From contig NZ_MPPI01000011.1 of the NCBI RefSeq assembly GCF_001895925.1, forward strand, positions 40,253-104,252: a DNA stretch of 64,000 nucleotides, written 5' to 3'. Position 1 is the first letter of the stretch. Each line of letters opens with the position of its first letter. This DNA comes from Phormidesmis priestleyi ULC007 (lineage in GTDB: Bacteria; Cyanobacteriota; Cyanobacteriia; Leptolyngbyales; Leptolyngbyaceae). Positions 52,313-61,959 of the stretch are shown here, piece by piece. The notes beneath the pieces were generated by a model that saw nothing but the letters and a program-made list of their open reading frames with translations, did not search any database and was not told where the DNA came from. The translations under genes and the position numbers were made by a program.

Positions 52313-52706
52313 ACCCCTTACCTCCTTAATCCTAACTGTCAAGTTGTAGTGATCGTTACAAAAGCCGTCGCAAGTATAGCGGCTCTGGCTCTAGATATCA
52401 ACTTCCCTTAACGCAACGATACAAAATTTCAATTTTCTGGCTTTTCGTCGTCAAGAACACGAGCTGAATGTCGCAGCCTGGCACTTGTTAACCTTAAACT
52501 GATCGGCTGTAACTGCATGTAGGGGCGCTGTTGAACCACAGACTAATAGTTCTGAACTGGAAATTGGTTTGACCTTAAGCCAGCAAAATCGGCAGTTCAG
52601 TGTTTAATGTCTAGTGTTCTATGAGCGTGGAGTGATGCCGCTACTACTAACTTACGAGGGTTCAATGCTTAAGTCAATCTTAATTTAAGCCGAGGTATCT
52701 GAGGGC
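52313..52706. other. Divergent intergenic region
   Basis: 394 bp between the DUF3155 gene and the Hik2-like kinase. It contains promoters for both and nothing else I can assign. Confidence 0.4.
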
Positions 52707-54074
52707 ATGTTGATGCCGACTAGTTCAGAATTTGTAGAGTTGTGTCGATCGCAGGTCGCTCTACTGACTCAAGTGTTAGGAGCTTCACTCAGCGCGGTCT
52801 ATTTAACCGAAGAATTGGTCGAGGGAGCAGAGGCTCAGATCGTGCCAATAGCGACCTACCCTGAATCGGTGGCATTAGAAAAATCGAGCCGCTTTGTGTT
52901 ACCTCCAGGAAGTGACGTGGCTGCTGCAAATTCTCGACAGATTTCTGCGGGTGTTCGCGTCGATGAACCCTTGTCTACTGATTCTGACGAGCCAATCGAT
53001 GCTTCTGCCGTGTCTCAACGTCTCAAGGGTGGCCTGGTCGAGCAACGGCAGGTTGTGTTGCCACTCGTTCATGAAGGGATGGTTTTGGGTTTGTTAGTGA
53101 CTGAACGCAGCGATCGTCCGTGGACTACCTGGGAGCGCAGCCAGATTGAGCGAGTTGCTGCCACGATCGCCTTGGCGTGCGTGATGGATCAACGCGCTCA
53201 GTGGCTAGATCAAACCCGCCACGAGCAGAGACTTTTGCAAAACGAGCAGCATGATGTTTTAGATAATTTGCTGCATCAGTTCAAAAATCCGCTCACGGCC
53301 CTTCGCACGTTTGGCAAACTTTTATTGAGACGATTGCGACCAGAAGACTCAAACCGGGAAGTCGCAACGAGCATTGTACGAGAAAGCGATCGCCTCCAAG
53401 ACCTATTGCAGCAGTTTGATCGGGCGATCGATTTAGAGGATGTAGACCTGATCTCAGTGGAAATAGATCAGGAGTCACAATCAGCGAAAAGTAGACCGAT
53501 TCCTTTACTTCCGGCAGGGGTTTTAACGGGTTCAAGTCTGACCTTAGAAGCCTGTTCAGTCACTGATATCTTGCAGCCGCTGTTGAGTTCTGCCGAGGCG
53601 ATCGCGCAAGAAGAAGAGCTTTCGATTCGAGCGTTGATTCCAACTAATTTGCCGCTTGTGTGGGCAAACTGTGGAGCATTGCGCGAGGTCTTGAGCAACT
53701 TGATTGACAACGCGCTCAAATACACTTCACCCGGCGGACAAGTCCATATTCGAGTCAATGCTCTAGACGATCGTGTCATCCTGCGCGTGACCAACACAGG
53801 GCAAGGAATTCCACCACAAGATTTGCTCCACTTGTTCGAGCGGCACTATCGAGGCATGCAGGCAATGACTGAGATTCCGGGGACGGGATTGGGGTTAGCG
53901 ATCGCGCGTCGCTTAGTCGAGCAAATGCACGGCGAAATTGAAGTCTTTAGCCCCATGCAAAATGACGGCTGGATCTCAGAAGATTCTGACCAGCCGCCAA
54001 AAGAGCCAGGAGCCACATTTGTGGTGAAGCTAGCGGTTGCAGAAGTGAGGGATGAAACAGCACAAGACGCTTAA
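52707..54074 (+). CDS. GAF-domain sensor histidine kinase, Hik2/chloroplast sensor kinase-like
   Basis: 455 residues (ATG at 52707, or 52713). The N-terminal GAF domain spans about 8-160. The H-box is DVLDNLLHQFKNPLTALRTF with phospho-acceptor His190. The ATPase is complete: N box REVLSNLIDNALKYTSPGG, G1 NTGQGIPPQD, G2 PGTGLGLAIARRLVEQ. The unusual H-box and LRTFGKLLLRRL run match what I recall of Hik2 and plant CSK, which sense redox state (Hik2 via an Fe-S cluster) and adjust photosystem gene expression. Cys13 sits where the Hik2 cluster Cys would be expected. No cognate regulator is adjacent. Confidence 0.78.
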   Translation: MLMPTSSEFVELCRSQVALLTQVLGASLSAVYLTEELVEGAEAQIVPIATYPESVALEKSSRFVLPPGSDVAAANSRQISAGVRVDEPLSTDSDEPIDASAVSQRLKGGLVEQRQVVLPLVHEGMVLGLLVTERSDRPWTTWERSQIERVAATIALACVMDQRAQWLDQTRHEQRLLQNEQHDVLDNLLHQFKNPLTALRTFGKLLLRRLRPEDSNREVATSIVRESDRLQDLLQQFDRAIDLEDVDLISVEIDQESQSAKSRPIPLLPAGVLTGSSLTLEACSVTDILQPLLSSAEAIAQEEELSIRALIPTNLPLVWANCGALREVLSNLIDNALKYTSPGGQVHIRVNALDDRVILRVTNTGQGIPPQDLLHLFERHYRGMQAMTEIPGTGLGLAIARRLVEQMHGEIEVFSPMQNDGWISEDSDQPPKEPGATFVVKLAVAEVRDETAQDA

Positions 54075-54101
54075 AGTTCAATCCCCCATCTTTCTGCCTA
54101 C

Positions 54102-55346
54102 TTATTGGGATTGGGGCAAGACCAGATCGGCATTTAGCCGCAGATTGAGGTCAGAATTGGGCTGGATAGAAATCAGATCCACGCGATCGCCGCCAAAGAT
54201 CAGACCCGCCAACGCACCTGCACCCGTGCCAATCAAGACTTCCCCAGCTTTGATGTTGCGATCGCCCGTCACCGCAGAGATGCCCGCCGCCGCCGCAGAA
54301 CCCAACGCGGCACCTTTGAGAATCGTGCCAGTGTTGGAACCGCGACGAATGGTTTCGGTTGTGGTAATTGGGTTAGAGGTGGCATCGATCGGGATCGGTT
54401 GCCCATTGACTACGGTCAATTGGGTGGCAACAAACTGTGCCTGATTTTGAGACACCACCAGTTGACCCGCCACCTGGCTTCCCGCCGGAATCAACACTGC
54501 TCCGGTAGAGGTGACGATGTTTTGAGCGACTTCAAGCGTGATTGGGGTCGGGTTTGGCTCATTCTTGGCTAACAAAATCCTGTCTGCTTTTGTATAGCGC
54601 ACAGAAAGTGAGGTTCCAGCAGGAATTCTCACTTGTCCTTGAGGAGGCGTGACCGCTTGACCCACAATGAAGGGAGACTGAATTGCGGCAACCTGTCCAC
54701 TGCTGACCAATGCCTGAAAGATAAAGGCAGCCGTTTCGGCGCGGGTTTCAACCTGATTGGGGCTGAGCAACTGCACATCAGGATAGTTGACGACCAGGCG
54801 GCGCTCGGTAGCAGCAGCGATACTGCCTCGTGCATAGCCTGGAATGTCAGCCGCATCCCGGAAGACTTGCAGCGTTGTTTCAACCGGATTAGTGCTAGTG
54901 TATTGTAGCCCGTTGGTCAGAGAAACCAGCGCTTGAGCGCGAGGGATGTTTTGGTTAGGTTGGAAAGCCCCACCGGGATAGCCTGCTAAAAACCCAGTTG
55001 TGTAAGCAAATTGAATGGCATCATAGGCCCAATAATCGGTAGGAACATCGGTGAAGTTGATCGCACTGCGAATTTTCGGAGCGTTGGGAAATGCTTGCCG
55101 AATCATGGCAGCAAATTGAGCCCGAGTTACGGGGTCGGTCGGGCGAAATGAGCCATCGGGGAATCCTTTAATGATGTTCCGAGAGGCAAGTTCTTGAATG
55201 AAGGCACTCGCCCAATAGTTTGAAGGGACATCAGCGAAGGTTGTCTGAGCAAAAGCAGGCGCAGAAAAGACGATCGGAGCCGTTGCAGATGCCGTGATGC
55301 CCAGGGTGAGTAACAGAGCCGTTCCAGACTTAAAAGCGATAGACAT
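54102..55346 (-). CDS. S-layer homology (SLH) domain protein
   Basis: 414 residues from the ATG at 55346; a TTG at 55361 is less likely. A signal peptide (IAFKSGTALLLTLGITASAT, then AFA-QT) precedes three SLH units: FADVPSNYWASAFIQEL, FTDVPTDYWAYDAIQFAY and a divergent third (FRDAADIPGYARGSIAAA). The remainder has a beta-rich region (IPAGTSLSVRYTKADRILL) and a Gly/Ala-rich stretch (GAALGSAAAAGISAVTG, then GTGAGALAGLIFGG) like a glycine zipper. It is probably envelope-associated and binds peptidoglycan or secondary polymers. It is convergent with the Hik2-like gene, 27 bp apart. Confidence 0.9.
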   Translation of the reverse strand: MSIAFKSGTALLLTLGITASATAPIVFSAPAFAQTTFADVPSNYWASAFIQELASRNIIKGFPDGSFRPTDPVTRAQFAAMIRQAFPNAPKIRSAINFTDVPTDYWAYDAIQFAYTTGFLAGYPGGAFQPNQNIPRAQALVSLTNGLQYTSTNPVETTLQVFRDAADIPGYARGSIAAATERRLVVNYPDVQLLSPNQVETRAETAAFIFQALVSSGQVAAIQSPFIVGQAVTPPQGQVRIPAGTSLSVRYTKADRILLAKNEPNPTPITLEVAQNIVTSTGAVLIPAGSQVAGQLVVSQNQAQFVATQLTVVNGQPIPIDATSNPITTTETIRRGSNTGTILKGAALGSAAAAGISAVTGDRNIKAGEVLIGTGAGALAGLIFGGDRVDLISIQPNSDLNLRLNADLVLPQSQ

Positions 55347-55714
55347 AGGAGTCGTTCCCAATGGATTGCGTTAATTTTTAGTTTTGATCAAGTAGACAGT
55401 GAACGGGTTGAGAAATCTTGTCATCTGACCACAGAGAGATTTCTAATCTTCCTCAAAACATTGTTGTAGGTTCTAGACTTCTAACTCCCATTCTGTCTGC
55501 CTTTATGTATCTCAAGACCGTAGCTGAAAGACAGATGTTTCCAGCACTATGACACTTCGATAAGTGGTTATAAATCAGCTTATTTATAATGCATCAAATT
55601 AACTCAAATGAGGCTTATTTTTGAATCGCAAAATATTTTTGTTCAGCCGATCGTCCATCTAGCAACGAGACAGCATTTTGGTTTACGCTGCCAAGAGCAG
55701 AGGAAGGGTAAATC
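55347..55714. other. Divergent intergenic region
   Basis: 368 bp between the SLH gene and the nuclease gene. A/T-rich part at 55560-55640. No repeat or terminator identified. Confidence 0.4.
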
Positions 55715-56401
55715 ATGAGCGATGAACGACTGCCGCCTTATAAAGCAAAACAGGTGAGAGAGGCAGGACGGCAGTATTATGTCACCGATCGCGGCGATCG
55801 GGTTCCTAGTGTGACGGCGATTCTCAACGCCACCAAACCGCCAGAGCAAAGAAAGGCGCTATTTGACTGGCAGCAGCGAGTTGGCACCGAGGAAGCGTCT
55901 CAAATCACTCGTGCAGCCAGTCGGCGCGGCACCGGAACTCACCGCCACGTGCAGCGCTATCTAGAGGGTGAAAAGACTCCCTGTCCTGAAGCTGTGCGTC
56001 CCTATTGGGAGAGTATGGCTCCGATCGTCAGCGCGATCGAGCAAGTTCGCTTGGTCGAAGGGACGATATTTCATGACGAACTTCGTTATGGCGGCGTAGT
56101 CGATTGTGTCGCCAGCTTTGAAGGAACGCCCTGCATTTGTGAGTGGAAGACCTCGGATAAGCCTAAACAAACGATCGATCGTTTATACGATTACCCGTTG
56201 CAGTTGGCGGCCTATTGTGGGGCGGTCAATCAGCTTTATCAAGACTACGAGCTAAATTTGCGCCATGCGCTGTTGGTGGTAGCAATTCCAGACAGACCCG
56301 CCGAGGTGTTTTGGTTTGAGCCAGACGCAATGGCAGACTATTGGGAGCAGTGGGAGGAACGCGTCGATCGATTTTGGCGCAGGTTGGGATATTTTCGATG
56401 A
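55715..56401 (+). CDS. PD-(D/E)XK nuclease, MGME1-like exonuclease family
   Basis: 228 residues. Motifs in order: PSVTAILNAT (family start), GTGTHRHVQRYL with His76, YGGVVDCVA with Asp130, CEWKTSDKP with Glu143 and Lys145, and YPLQLAAY. This is the pattern of MGME1/RecB-like single-domain nucleases, which degrade single-stranded DNA ends. A stand-alone version lacks the helicase half of RecB/AddB. The cellular role is unknown; repair or processing is the likely range. A MITE-like element lies 14 bp after the stop. Confidence 0.85.
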   Translation: MSDERLPPYKAKQVREAGRQYYVTDRGDRVPSVTAILNATKPPEQRKALFDWQQRVGTEEASQITRAASRRGTGTHRHVQRYLEGEKTPCPEAVRPYWESMAPIVSAIEQVRLVEGTIFHDELRYGGVVDCVASFEGTPCICEWKTSDKPKQTIDRLYDYPLQLAAYCGAVNQLYQDYELNLRHALLVVAIPDRPAEVFWFEPDAMADYWEQWEERVDRFWRRLGYFR

Positions 56402-56415
56402 GCGGGTCGTGAATT

Positions 56416-56576
56416 AACGTGAATTCGACGGCTTCGTTACAGTTTGTCGCGCCCCCTAAATCCCCCAAGTTTGGGGACTTCAAGCCAAAATTTCCAGTTC
56501 AAAGTCCCCCAGAATGGGGGATTTAGGGGGCAGAAGCCGCTGACAACGCAGCGAAAAAACTCGTCGAACTGACGTT
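56416..56576 (+). mobile_element. MITE-like element, copy 4
   Basis: 161 bp, from AACGTGAATTCGACGG to CTCGTCGAACTGACGTT, with perfect 5-bp direct flanks GAATT (56411-56415 and 56577-56581). The internal palindrome matches copy 3 over nearly its whole length. It is inserted 14 bp beyond the nuclease gene stop. Non-coding. Confidence 0.8.
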
Positions 56577-56597
56577 GAATTAAATTATGTCGCTACC

Positions 56598-56642
56598 TGC
56601 AACGCCAATGGGCACGACATTGCCATGCCCGTACGCAAATTC
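56598..56642. repeat. Short dispersed repeat, copy B (shared with 6268-6307)
   Basis: 45 bases beginning TGCAACGCCAATGGGC and ending GCCCGTACGCAAATTC. The internal GGGCA and TGCCC are complementary. It is 21 bp from MITE copy 4, mirroring the pairing at 6268/6319. Confidence 0.6.
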
Positions 56643-56678
56643 ATAATCCTTGGCGAATGCTATCCGCTTCTTTTAGAC

Positions 56679-57740
56679 TCACACGATTTTTCTTGAGTAC
56701 AATTCGCCGTGCAGTTGACTAGGTGAAAACGCGCCATGCTCGGTCACGATCGCCGCAATCAAATCTGCTGGGGTGACATCAAAAGCGGGATTGTAATAGT
56801 CAATTCCTGGCGGACAAAGTATCGTTTCACCCACCTGGTAGATTTCAGCCGGATCGCGTTCTTCGATCGGAATCTGACTGCCATCTCGAATTTCAAAGTC
56901 AATAGTCGAGAGCGGTGCCGCTACAAAAAACGGAATGTTGTGCGCTTTAGCAATCAGCGCCACACTATAAGTCCCAATTTTATTGGCGGTGTCACCATTA
57001 GCGGCGATGCGATCGGCTCCGACAACCACCGCATCAATCATGCCTTGCTGCATGCAGTGCGCTGCCATGTTATCGGTAATTACGGTCACGGGGATGCCCT
57101 CTTGCACACATTCCCAAGCGGTTAACTTTGCGCCTTGCAGCCGAGGTCGCGTCTCATCGGCGTAAACCCGTTCGAGTCGATCGGCTTGCCACGTCGATCG
57201 CACGACTCCCAAAGCCGTGCCATAGCCAGCCGTTGCCAGCGCCCCGGCGTTGCAGTGGGTCAAAAGCCGCAGCTTTTCAGGGGCGGACGGCAGCGCAGAT
57301 AACCCATGATCGCCGATCGCCTGACAGGTTTGAATATCTTCGGCATTGATCGCCTTTGCCGCTTTTAGCAAGGCTTGTTTCAAATAATCCACGCTGCCGA
57401 GGGTTTGGCGAGCTGTTTTAAGCATCCGCTCGATCGCCCAAAACAAGTTCACCGCTGTAGGGCGAGTGGCGCGTAGTGTTTTGGCAACGTCTTCGAGTTG
57501 GGTGAGAAAGCGATCGCGATCGTGGGTTTCAATTTCTCGTGCGCCGAGATACATCCCATAGGCAGCGGCAACCCCGATCGCCGGAGCGCCCCGCACAATC
57601 ATAGTTTTGATCGCTTGTGCCATATCTTCACAGCGATGAATATCGACCAGCGCATATTCGCTAGGGAGACGGGTTTGATCGATGAGCAAGACACGATCGT
57701 CTTGCCAAATAACGGGATAGACCTGGTTTTGAAGAGACAT
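56679..57740 (-). CDS. mtnA: S-methyl-5-thioribose-1-phosphate isomerase
   Basis: 353 residues from the ATG at 57740 ([20 protein letters not shown]); the frame is open to 57791, overlapping the upstream gene. MtnA converts MTR-1-P to methylthioribulose-1-P in methionine salvage. It is an eIF2B-alpha-like fold with [37 protein letters not shown] containing the catalytic Cys, and [20 protein letters not shown] with the catalytic Asp. Other salvage genes are not adjacent. It lies 17 bp downstream of a Uma2 gene. Confidence 0.95.
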   Translation of the reverse strand: MSLQNQVYPVIWQDDRVLLIDQTRLPSEYALVDIHRCEDMAQAIKTMIVRGAPAIGVAAAYGMYLGAREIETHDRDRFLTQLEDVAKTLRATRPTAVNLFWAIERMLKTARQTLGSVDYLKQALLKAAKAINAEDIQTCQAIGDHGLSALPSAPEKLRLLTHCNAGALATAGYGTALGVVRSTWQADRLERVYADETRPRLQGAKLTAWECVQEGIPVTVITDNMAAHCMQQGMIDAVVVGADRIAANGDTANKIGTYSVALIAKAHNIPFFVAAPLSTIDFEIRDGSQIPIEERDPAEIYQVGETILCPPGIDYYNPAFDVTPADLIAAIVTEHGAFSPSQLHGELYSRKIV

Positions 57741-57757
57741 AAAAGCGAGGGGTTGGT

Positions 57758-58414
57758 TTACGACGGGTCTGCGAAGGTTTGCAATAACCAACGATTAATT
57801 GTGCCATCATCTTCAGTCCGACTGCGCTGTAATGCCTCTTCGACTAGCGAAATCTTTAATCTGGGCAAGACCAGCGATTCTTGAATTCGACCGCTGTATC
57901 CCTGATTGACCTCAAAGGCAAACACTTCGCTCGTTTCAACCTTCACGACCCAATATTCTTGAACTCCAAGCTGCTCATAGAGTAGGCGCTTATCTCCTAA
58001 ATCATCTTTAAAGGATGAGGCTCCAATCTCAATGACCAAATTTGGCGCACCAAACTCATCTATATTGACAGGAGAATTGTTATGTGGAAGCCGTCCAAAA
58101 TTTGTCCCAACATAAAACGCGATATCAGGTTGACAGCCTCTGACTCCCGTTTTCCAAAAACTTGCATTGGTTAATCCTTTAGTCCGAAAATTCCTAAGGG
58201 CTGCAAAGATAGCGACGACGTTAGAAATCACCGTATTGTCCTGACCGTGTGCCGATCCGAGGGCTGCCATTTCGATTCTTAAGTGTCCACGATCGTAATA
58301 AAACCGCCCTTTTTCATAAACCGGATCATCCGCTAAGGCAGCAAAAGTTTCCCAGCTAGCTTTTATCCAGGTGTCGGTTTCGATCGTGGGAATCGTCGAG
58401 GCAATTTGATTCAT
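57758..58414 (-). CDS. Uma2 family (DUF820) putative endonuclease, second copy
   Basis: 218 residues from the ATG at 58414 ([17 protein letters not shown]); the frame is open to 58459. It has the PD-(D/E)XK-like set [28 protein letters not shown] and [13 protein letters not shown]. It is only distantly similar to the Uma2 protein at 34.8 kb, so the two are not a recent duplication. It sits between dxs and mtnA on the minus strand. Confidence 0.88.
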   Translation of the reverse strand: MNQIASTIPTIETDTWIKASWETFAALADDPVYEKGRFYYDRGHLRIEMAALGSAHGQDNTVISNVVAIFAALRNFRTKGLTNASFWKTGVRGCQPDIAFYVGTNFGRLPHNNSPVNIDEFGAPNLVIEIGASSFKDDLGDKRLLYEQLGVQEYWVVKVETSEVFAFEVNQGYSGRIQESLVLPRLKISLVEEALQRSRTEDDGTINRWLLQTFADPS

Positions 58415-58517
58415 GCTCTTTGCTCTGCTGTCCCGGTTTAAGCTTAACGGCTCAATCAATCAAGGGCTGACTCAAGCTCACAAAGCCCGATTACCAGCCC
58501 TTAAAAACGACGATCGC

Positions 58518-60410
58518 TTACACACTCACCACCGACGGCTGACGGCTAAACAATTTGAGAATCTGCTCTGCCATCTGCGGCGGAGTCAACCCTAAAGCTG
58601 CCTTTGACTCGTCGGGCGTGGCATGGTCAACCAGAATATCAGGAACGCCAATCCGCTTCACGGGAACGGTGATATCAGCATCCATCAACGCTTCGACCAC
58701 AGCAGAGCCAAAACCACCGGGCAAACAGCCTTCTTCAAGCGTCACCACTCGACCGATTTTTTCAGCCAATGGCAAAATCAATTCAGTATCCAGAGGTTTA
58801 GCAAATCGGGCATTGATCACAGTCGCTTCGATGCCGTGTTCGCTCAAGATTTCGGCAACCTGCATTGAGGGATAAACCATTGAGCCATAGCCGAGTAGTA
58901 GGAGATCATCGCCTTGACGGAGAATTTCACCTTTGCCGATCGGCAGTTCTTCCCAGCCTTCTTCCATCAAAGGCACGCCATAGCCGTTGCCTCTGGGATA
59001 ACGCATCGCGATCGGGCCACTCGTATGATTGATTCCCGTGACGATCATGCGCTGCAATTCGGCTTCGTCTTTAGGAGCCATCAGCACCATATTAGGAATT
59101 AGGCGCAGATAGGCAATGTCATACATTCCCTGGTGAGTGGGCCCGTCTGATCCAACGATTCCGGCGCGATCGAGGCAGAAAAACACAGGCAAATTTTGAA
59201 TGCAAACATCATGAATAATTTGATCAAATGCCCGTTGCAAAAAGGTCGAATAAATTGTGGCGACAGGACGCATTCCTTCACAGGCAAGTCCGGCAGCGAG
59301 GGTGATGGCATGTTGTTCAGCGATCCCCACATCGACATATTGCTTGGGCACTCGTTTTTGAAAGATGTCTAATCCCGTCCCGGTTGCCATTGCAGCAGTG
59401 ATGCCGATGACTCTTGGATCGTTTTCAGCGATCGTGCTTAACGTTTCACCAAACACCTTTGAGTAGCTAGGAGGCTTGGGTTTGCTGGAGGGGTTTACCT
59501 TGCCTGTCGCCAAGTTAAAGGGCGTTTGCGCGTGATAGCCGACCTGATCGTTTTCAGCGATCGCATATCCTTTTCCTTTCACCGTCGCCACATGCACCAA
59601 AACTGGACCCGGATGCTGGTGTGCCTGTTTGAAGGTGGCAATCAATTCTTCGAGATTATGACCATCGATCGGCCCCATATAAGTGAAGCCCAATTCCTCA
59701 AACACCGCCCCTACTTTAGGAACTGCCAAACGCTTCATGCCTTCTTTAAGCCGCGATAGTTCGGGCGAGAAGGGCATATTTTTGAACTGCTCTTCTAAGT
59801 TGTCAGTGAGGAACTGAACGGGCGGACTGAGGCGCATTTTGTTGAGATAGCGAGGAATCGCGCCAACATTGGGCGAAATGGACATCTCGTTATCGTTGAG
59901 TACCACAAGCAGATTAGTTTTAGGCAAATGACCTGCGTGGTTAATCGCTTCGAGCGCCATGCCCCCGGTAAGTGCCCCGTCGCCAATGACTGAGACAACC
60001 TTGAAGTTTTCGCCCTTAGCATCGCGTGCCAGAGCCATTCCTAAACCTGCCGAGATGCTGGTGGAGGCATGACCTGCCCCAAAATGGTCAAACTTACTTT
60101 CACCGCGTTTGAGATAGCCCGCTATGCCATCTTTTTGACGTAGCGTGTCAAAGTTGGCATAGCGCCCTGTGACTAGCTTGTGGGGGTAGGCTTGGTGTCC
60201 TACGTCCCAAATTACTTTGTCGCGATCGAGATCGAGAGTTTGATAAAGTGCCAGGGTTAGCTCGACGACCCCTAATCCAGGGCCGAGGTGTCCTCCAATG
60301 GTTGCGACCGTTTGCAGATGCTTTTCACGAATCTGACGAGCAATTTGCTGAAGCTGATAGATCGACAGACCATGCAACTGGTTTGGGTGAGTCAATTCAC
60401 TCAGATGCAT
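58518..60410 (-). CDS. dxs: 1-deoxy-D-xylulose-5-phosphate synthase
   Basis: 630 residues, full length. It condenses pyruvate and glyceraldehyde-3-phosphate with thiamine diphosphate in the first step of the MEP pathway, which ispG (10 kb) serves later. Key stretches: [16 protein letters not shown], the ThDP motif [15 protein letters not shown] to [14 protein letters not shown], and the transketolase part ([34 protein letters not shown]). The minus-strand gene has its own upstream region bordering tRNA-Gly. It is likely rate-limiting for carotenoid supply. Confidence 0.97.
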   Translation of the reverse strand: MHLSELTHPNQLHGLSIYQLQQIARQIREKHLQTVATIGGHLGPGLGVVELTLALYQTLDLDRDKVIWDVGHQAYPHKLVTGRYANFDTLRQKDGIAGYLKRGESKFDHFGAGHASTSISAGLGMALARDAKGENFKVVSVIGDGALTGGMALEAINHAGHLPKTNLLVVLNDNEMSISPNVGAIPRYLNKMRLSPPVQFLTDNLEEQFKNMPFSPELSRLKEGMKRLAVPKVGAVFEELGFTYMGPIDGHNLEELIATFKQAHQHPGPVLVHVATVKGKGYAIAENDQVGYHAQTPFNLATGKVNPSSKPKPPSYSKVFGETLSTIAENDPRVIGITAAMATGTGLDIFQKRVPKQYVDVGIAEQHAITLAAGLACEGMRPVATIYSTFLQRAFDQIIHDVCIQNLPVFFCLDRAGIVGSDGPTHQGMYDIAYLRLIPNMVLMAPKDEAELQRMIVTGINHTSGPIAMRYPRGNGYGVPLMEEGWEELPIGKGEILRQGDDLLLLGYGSMVYPSMQVAEILSEHGIEATVINARFAKPLDTELILPLAEKIGRVVTLEEGCLPGGFGSAVVEALMDADITVPVKRIGVPDILVDHATPDESKAALGLTPPQMAEQILKLFSRQPSVVSV

Positions 60411-60619
60411 ACCGGGAATATCCTTGGAATGTATGTGATCAGTAGTTTTATCTACCCTTTATCACTGTAATTCATTAGGGGAAATGATTTTGAGCGCGGT
60501 ACGCAATTTGAAACGGTTTCGTTGCCCGCTCACAACCACGATTCACCGTAGACGGAATTTCGTTACGACTGCGATTCCCAGCGAAATTGTTTGGGACTAC
60601 TCTGATTTCTTATGGTTTA

Positions 60620-60690
60620 AGCGAGTGGCGAGAATCGAACTCGCATCATTAGCTTGGAAGGCTAAGGTTTTACCACTAAACTACACTCGC
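60620..60690 (-). tRNA. tRNA-Gly (anticodon TCC)
   Basis: A 71-base cloverleaf on the minus strand. Acceptor GCGAGTG pairs with CACTCGC; the D arm contains AGTGGTAAAA; the anticodon loop is CTTCCAA (anticodon TCC); the T arm GCGAGTTCGATTCTCGC is perfect. The discriminator is T and CCA is not encoded. Confidence 0.95.
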
Positions 60691-60782
60691 GCGTCTAATC
60701 GGCTTGACTTGACTCAAGCGTTTTTAACAATAGCATAGTCTTCACACAGTTCGCTCACAAATTTTTAGAAGTCGCGATCGAC

Positions 60783-61859
60783 TCACTTTAAGGAGTTAAG
60801 CCGCACAGAAACATTTAGAAGAGACTCTACAGGCTGTCCAGCTAAAGTGGCAGGTTCAAACGTCCATTGATCTTGAATCAGGTCACTCACAAACTTGTCA
60901 TACTCCTGTGAACGACTGGGGTCTACCACGCTAGTCACCTTAGGTTTTCCCGTGCGATCAACCAACACGATTAAGCGAATTGTTTGACCCAGATTTAGCT
61001 CAACTTCAGGCGGGTAATTTAGAGTCAAAAATAGTCTACTCGACTCGATCGGGCGGGCAATTTTATCAGGAATCGTTCCTCCACCATTATTCTTCCCATC
61101 TTGAAGACTATTCCCGTCTTGAATGTCCAGCAAATCTGCCTTAACTCCGGTTCCCCCACGAGGAATTGCGTTTTCAACGTTAGGCAACCCTGCGTTCGTT
61201 CGCTTCGATTCGTCTAAGCCCTGCGTAGGTTCACCCGGAACTCGACCAATCTCTGGATCGGGTAAAGGAATTCCACTGGGAGAGGGCGCAGGCACCGGAG
61301 TAGGTTCGGCGGGAGTTTCAGCAGGAGCGGCAGTCGCATCAGGTGCAGGAGCGGGTTGAAACGGCGGTTGCGGAGAGGGAGTGATCGGGGTTGAGAGATC
61401 TGGTTGCGTCGTTAATTTAGGAGAGGGTGTGACCGGAGATGGAATAACTCGCGATCGAGTCGGGGCTGATTTGGGGATCGATCGAGTCGGGGTCACTGGC
61501 ACAGGAGAGGGCTTGATGACTTGCTGAACCGCAGATGGCTGATCGGGCACAGGTGGGGGAACTGAAGAATCAGCGTTAGGCAACCGAGTCGCGGTCTGGG
61601 GAGCGACAGAAGATTTAGCAACTTTGGGTGTGGTCGATCGAGCCACTTTGCTAGAAGACTTTGGAGACAGATCAATTAGCTCGATCGGGGCAGCCACCCG
61701 CGCAGGTTTTTGACTAGAGACGCGAAACAAAAACAAGCGCCCTGACAGCAGCAGCAACAAATGCACAATCAGTGAGCCTGCCAATACGGCAATCCACAGG
61801 CTAGGGGGGTCACTGTGCCGTCGATCGTGCCCAGACCGCAGATCAGTCGCTGGGTTCAT
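60783..61859 (-). CDS. TonB-like energy transducer protein
   Basis: 358 residues. One N-terminal membrane helix (SLWIAVLAGSLIVHLLLLLSG, about 20-40). A long Pro/Ser/Thr-rich periplasmic linker follows (residues 60-210; many SPVTPSP and PVPAPSP units). The C-terminal domain (about 270-358) has LNLGQTIRLIVLVDRTGKPK and QDQWTFEPATLAGQPVES, the TonB_C pattern. It would couple the proton gradient to outer-membrane transporters, but no ExbB/ExbD or receptor genes are in the window. A stand-alone TonB-fold protein with another role is also possible. Confidence 0.82.
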   Translation of the reverse strand: MNPATDLRSGHDRRHSDPPSLWIAVLAGSLIVHLLLLLSGRLFLFRVSSQKPARVAAPIELIDLSPKSSSKVARSTTPKVAKSSVAPQTATRLPNADSSVPPPVPDQPSAVQQVIKPSPVPVTPTRSIPKSAPTRSRVIPSPVTPSPKLTTQPDLSTPITPSPQPPFQPAPAPDATAAPAETPAEPTPVPAPSPSGIPLPDPEIGRVPGEPTQGLDESKRTNAGLPNVENAIPRGGTGVKADLLDIQDGNSLQDGKNNGGGTIPDKIARPIESSRLFLTLNYPPEVELNLGQTIRLIVLVDRTGKPKVTSVVDPSRSQEYDKFVSDLIQDQWTFEPATLAGQPVESLLNVSVRLNSLK

Positions 61860-61959
61860 CAGTCGCCATCCTAGAAACTTAGCGTCACCCTCATCTTAGT
61901 CAGTGGGTAGCGTTTCGGAAGCGTCGTAACCATTTCAGAAACAGGTTTCAGGTTTCGAC

